The position numbers and the translations under genes are program-made. A stretch of DNA of 64,000 bases, taken from NCBI RefSeq assembly GCF_030700245.1, contig NZ_JAUYZI010000018.1:48383-112382 (forward strand), given 5' to 3'. The notes below the pieces were generated by a model. That model saw only the letters and a list, made by a program, of their open reading frames with translations, made no database searches and was not told the origin of the DNA. How positions within the stretch are numbered: position 1 is the first letter of the stretch; each line of letters opens with the position of its first letter. Shown one piece after another: positions 62,975 to 64,000 of this stretch. The DNA comes from Methylobacterium amylolyticum. GTDB taxonomy: Bacteria; Pseudomonadota; Alphaproteobacteria; Rhizobiales; Beijerinckiaceae.

Positions 62975-63207
62975 GAGCCCGTCGCCCTGATACGGTTTCC
63001 GGTTGAGGGGCTCGCGCTCACCGCCTCCGTCCTTGCGAGCGCAGCGAAGCGATCCAGCAGTGCGACGGTCTGATACCAGCGGCGGCTGCATCTGATACCA
63101 ATGGCCCTAGATGTTGACCTGTGCCCAGTCACGCGAGGTCATGGATGTAACGAGGTCTGGGTCGTTGGCGAAGAAGTTCCAAGCGTCGCAGCAGGCGTCG
63201 ACGATCT

Positions 63208-63233
63208 GTCGGTAGTCGCGGTCGGTAGTCGCG
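63208..63233. repeat. 13-bp tandem duplication inside the transposase
   Basis: GTCGGTAGTCGCG occurs at 63208-63220 and again at 63221-63233. Removing one copy restores a conserved IS630 C-terminus (QIVDACCDAWNFFANDPD), so the duplication is a secondary mutation of this copy. Confidence 0.9.
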
Positions 63234-63708
63234 GAAGACCCGGTTGGCGAGCTTGTTCTGGCGCAGGTACTGCCAGACCAGCTCCATCGGGTTCAGCTCG
63301 GGCGATGAGGCCGGCAGGTGGAGCAACGTGATGGTGTCCGGGACCACCAGGCCACGCGGTCGGCGCGTCTTGGCGGTGCCGTGATAGCCGGCACCGTCCA
63401 GAACCAGGATCGCGTGCGCGCCGGGCGCGACCTGCTTGCTGATCTCAGCCAGATGCAGCGACATCATCGTGGTGTTGACCGTCGGCAGCACCAGGGCCGC
63501 GCTGGTGCCGCGCGCTGGGCAGGCCGCCCCGAACACATACGTCCACTTGTAGCGTTGGTCGCGCGGCGCCCGCGGGCGCGTGCCCTTGCGCGCCCAGACC
63601 CGCGTCAGCGTGCCCTGCTGGCCGACGCGCGCCTCGTCCTGGAACCAGATCTCGAGCGGCTTGTCGCGGGCGGGCTCGGGCAGGATCTCCGCCACGCGCG
63701 CGGCGAAG

Positions 63709-63719
63709 TTTTTTTAAAA
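63709..63719 (-). promoter_or_regulatory. Slippery site for -1 frameshifting
   Basis: On the minus strand the sequence is TTTTAAAAAAAC. Slipping back one base on the A7 run joins the two transposase frames with correct protein continuity (AFKK to NFAARV). Programmed -1 shifts on A runs are known in IS elements, including IS630 members. Confidence 0.7.
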
Positions 63720-64000
63720 GCCTGCTGGGTCTCGTCGGTGGCCTTGGGATGCTGCGGGCGCACCGACAGCCGCACGAAGCCCAGTGCCGCCAGGTGCTTG
63801 CCGACCGTGCGCTCGTGCATCTCGACCCCGAACAACTCCTTGATCCGCGCCTGCAGGTCGACCCGGCGCCAGCGCACGACGCCATCCTTGTCGACGTCCG
63901 GCCCCGCCTCGACCAGGGCCGCCAGTTGCTGCTTCTGCTCGGGCGTCAGCTTGGCGGAGCGGCCCGGTGCCTGGCGGTCGCGCAGACCCGCCAGCCCCTC

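Larger units (their letters stand above)
63107..64000 (-). mobile_element. IS630-type insertion sequence, transposase in two frames, broken C-terminus, truncated by the window edge
   Basis: The upstream frame is open from the window edge to about 63710 (KLTPEQKQQLAALV, ARIKELFGVEMHERTVGKHL, LGFVRLSVRP); the downstream frame carries the catalytic domain, with the DDE residues in IWFQDEARVGQQG, HAILVLDGAGYHG and SSPELNPMELVWQYL. The frames are joined by a -1 shift at an A7 run (63709-63715 as T on the plus strand), giving QQAFKKNFAARVAEIL. A 13-bp tandem duplication at 63208-63233 breaks the frame after VFRDYR; without it the protein would run to about 63107 (ANDPDLVTSMTSRDWAQ). The ends of the element are not defined here. 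Confidence 0.87.

Noticed and set aside
62975..63106. Left terminal inverted repeat of the IS630 element
   Set aside because: TGATACCA occurs twice (63071-63078 and 63093-63100) and a CTAG lies near 63107, but without the right end no inverted repeat can be matched, so no boundary is called.

Overview
The window reads as chromosome of a very GC-rich alphaproteobacterium of the Hyphomicrobiales/Rhizobiales, most like Methylobacterium or a close relative. This rests on gene order and protein style, not on a database search. The pointers are DUF4164-zapA next to gap, yajC-secD-secF followed by Mth938-like and phytoene-synthase-like genes, a suf operon carrying both a NifS-type and a SufS-type cysteine desulfurase, and many palindromic intergenic repeats of the kind common in these genomes. 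Most of the window is ordinary, densely packed chromosome. The only clear mobile element is an IS630-type copy at the right edge. No rRNA, tRNA, CRISPR array or prophage was seen.

Left third. 0-3.5 kb: a coiled-coil membrane protein, gap, DUF4164-zapA and a GntR regulator. 3.7-9.0 kb: a malonate decarboxylase operon (mdcA-C-D-E-G-H) divergent from the GntR gene, without mdcB or a transporter. 9.1-15.1 kb: gmd, an aldehyde dehydrogenase, a NudK-like Nudix hydrolase with a coupled 25-residue membrane peptide, an Ldh-family dehydrogenase and an SCP2-type thiolase. 15.2-18.4 kb, minus strand: a toxin-antitoxin pair, a MetY-like enzyme, a single-domain response regulator and an alpha/beta hydrolase. 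18.5-25.6 kb: the suf iron-sulfur operon behind two adjacent 6-3-6 palindromes that look like Irr (iron control element) sites.

Middle. 25.7-33.7 kb: small membrane proteins, an ABC-2 exporter, a hydrolase, an FkbM methyltransferase, a Uma2 protein, SfsA, a CinA-type MoCF protein and a formate/nitrite-family channel. 33.9-42.4 kb: six minus-strand genes, transcribed in the order ThDP-dependent decarboxylase-like enzyme, iron-dependent alcohol dehydrogenase, phaE, phaC, a long CoA-transferase and a succinate-semialdehyde-dehydrogenase-like enzyme. The last four overlap each other by 8 nt. This set could convert 2-oxoglutarate through succinate semialdehyde to 4-hydroxybutyrate, then 4-hydroxybutyryl-CoA, then polyester on a class III PHA synthase. 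I regard it as the most interesting system in the window. A LysR gene lies just upstream.

Right third. 43.9-48.2 kb: yajC-secD-secF with homologues of the mitochondrial complex I assembly factors NDUFAF3 and NDUFAF6. 48.4-63 kb: hydrolases, a DUF937 protein, a NlpD-like lipoprotein with a degenerate LytM domain, an outer-membrane barrel protein with a textbook terminator, rlmJ, a secreted RNase T2 with a coupled partner, a parDE pair whose toxin is frameshifted, an extensin-like lipoprotein, an amidase, an AI-2E family transporter, small secreted or membrane proteins, moaE and a tandem gamma-carbonic-anhydrase-like protein. 63.1-64 kb: the IS630-type element, with an A7 slippery site and a 13-bp tandem duplication that breaks the C-terminus.
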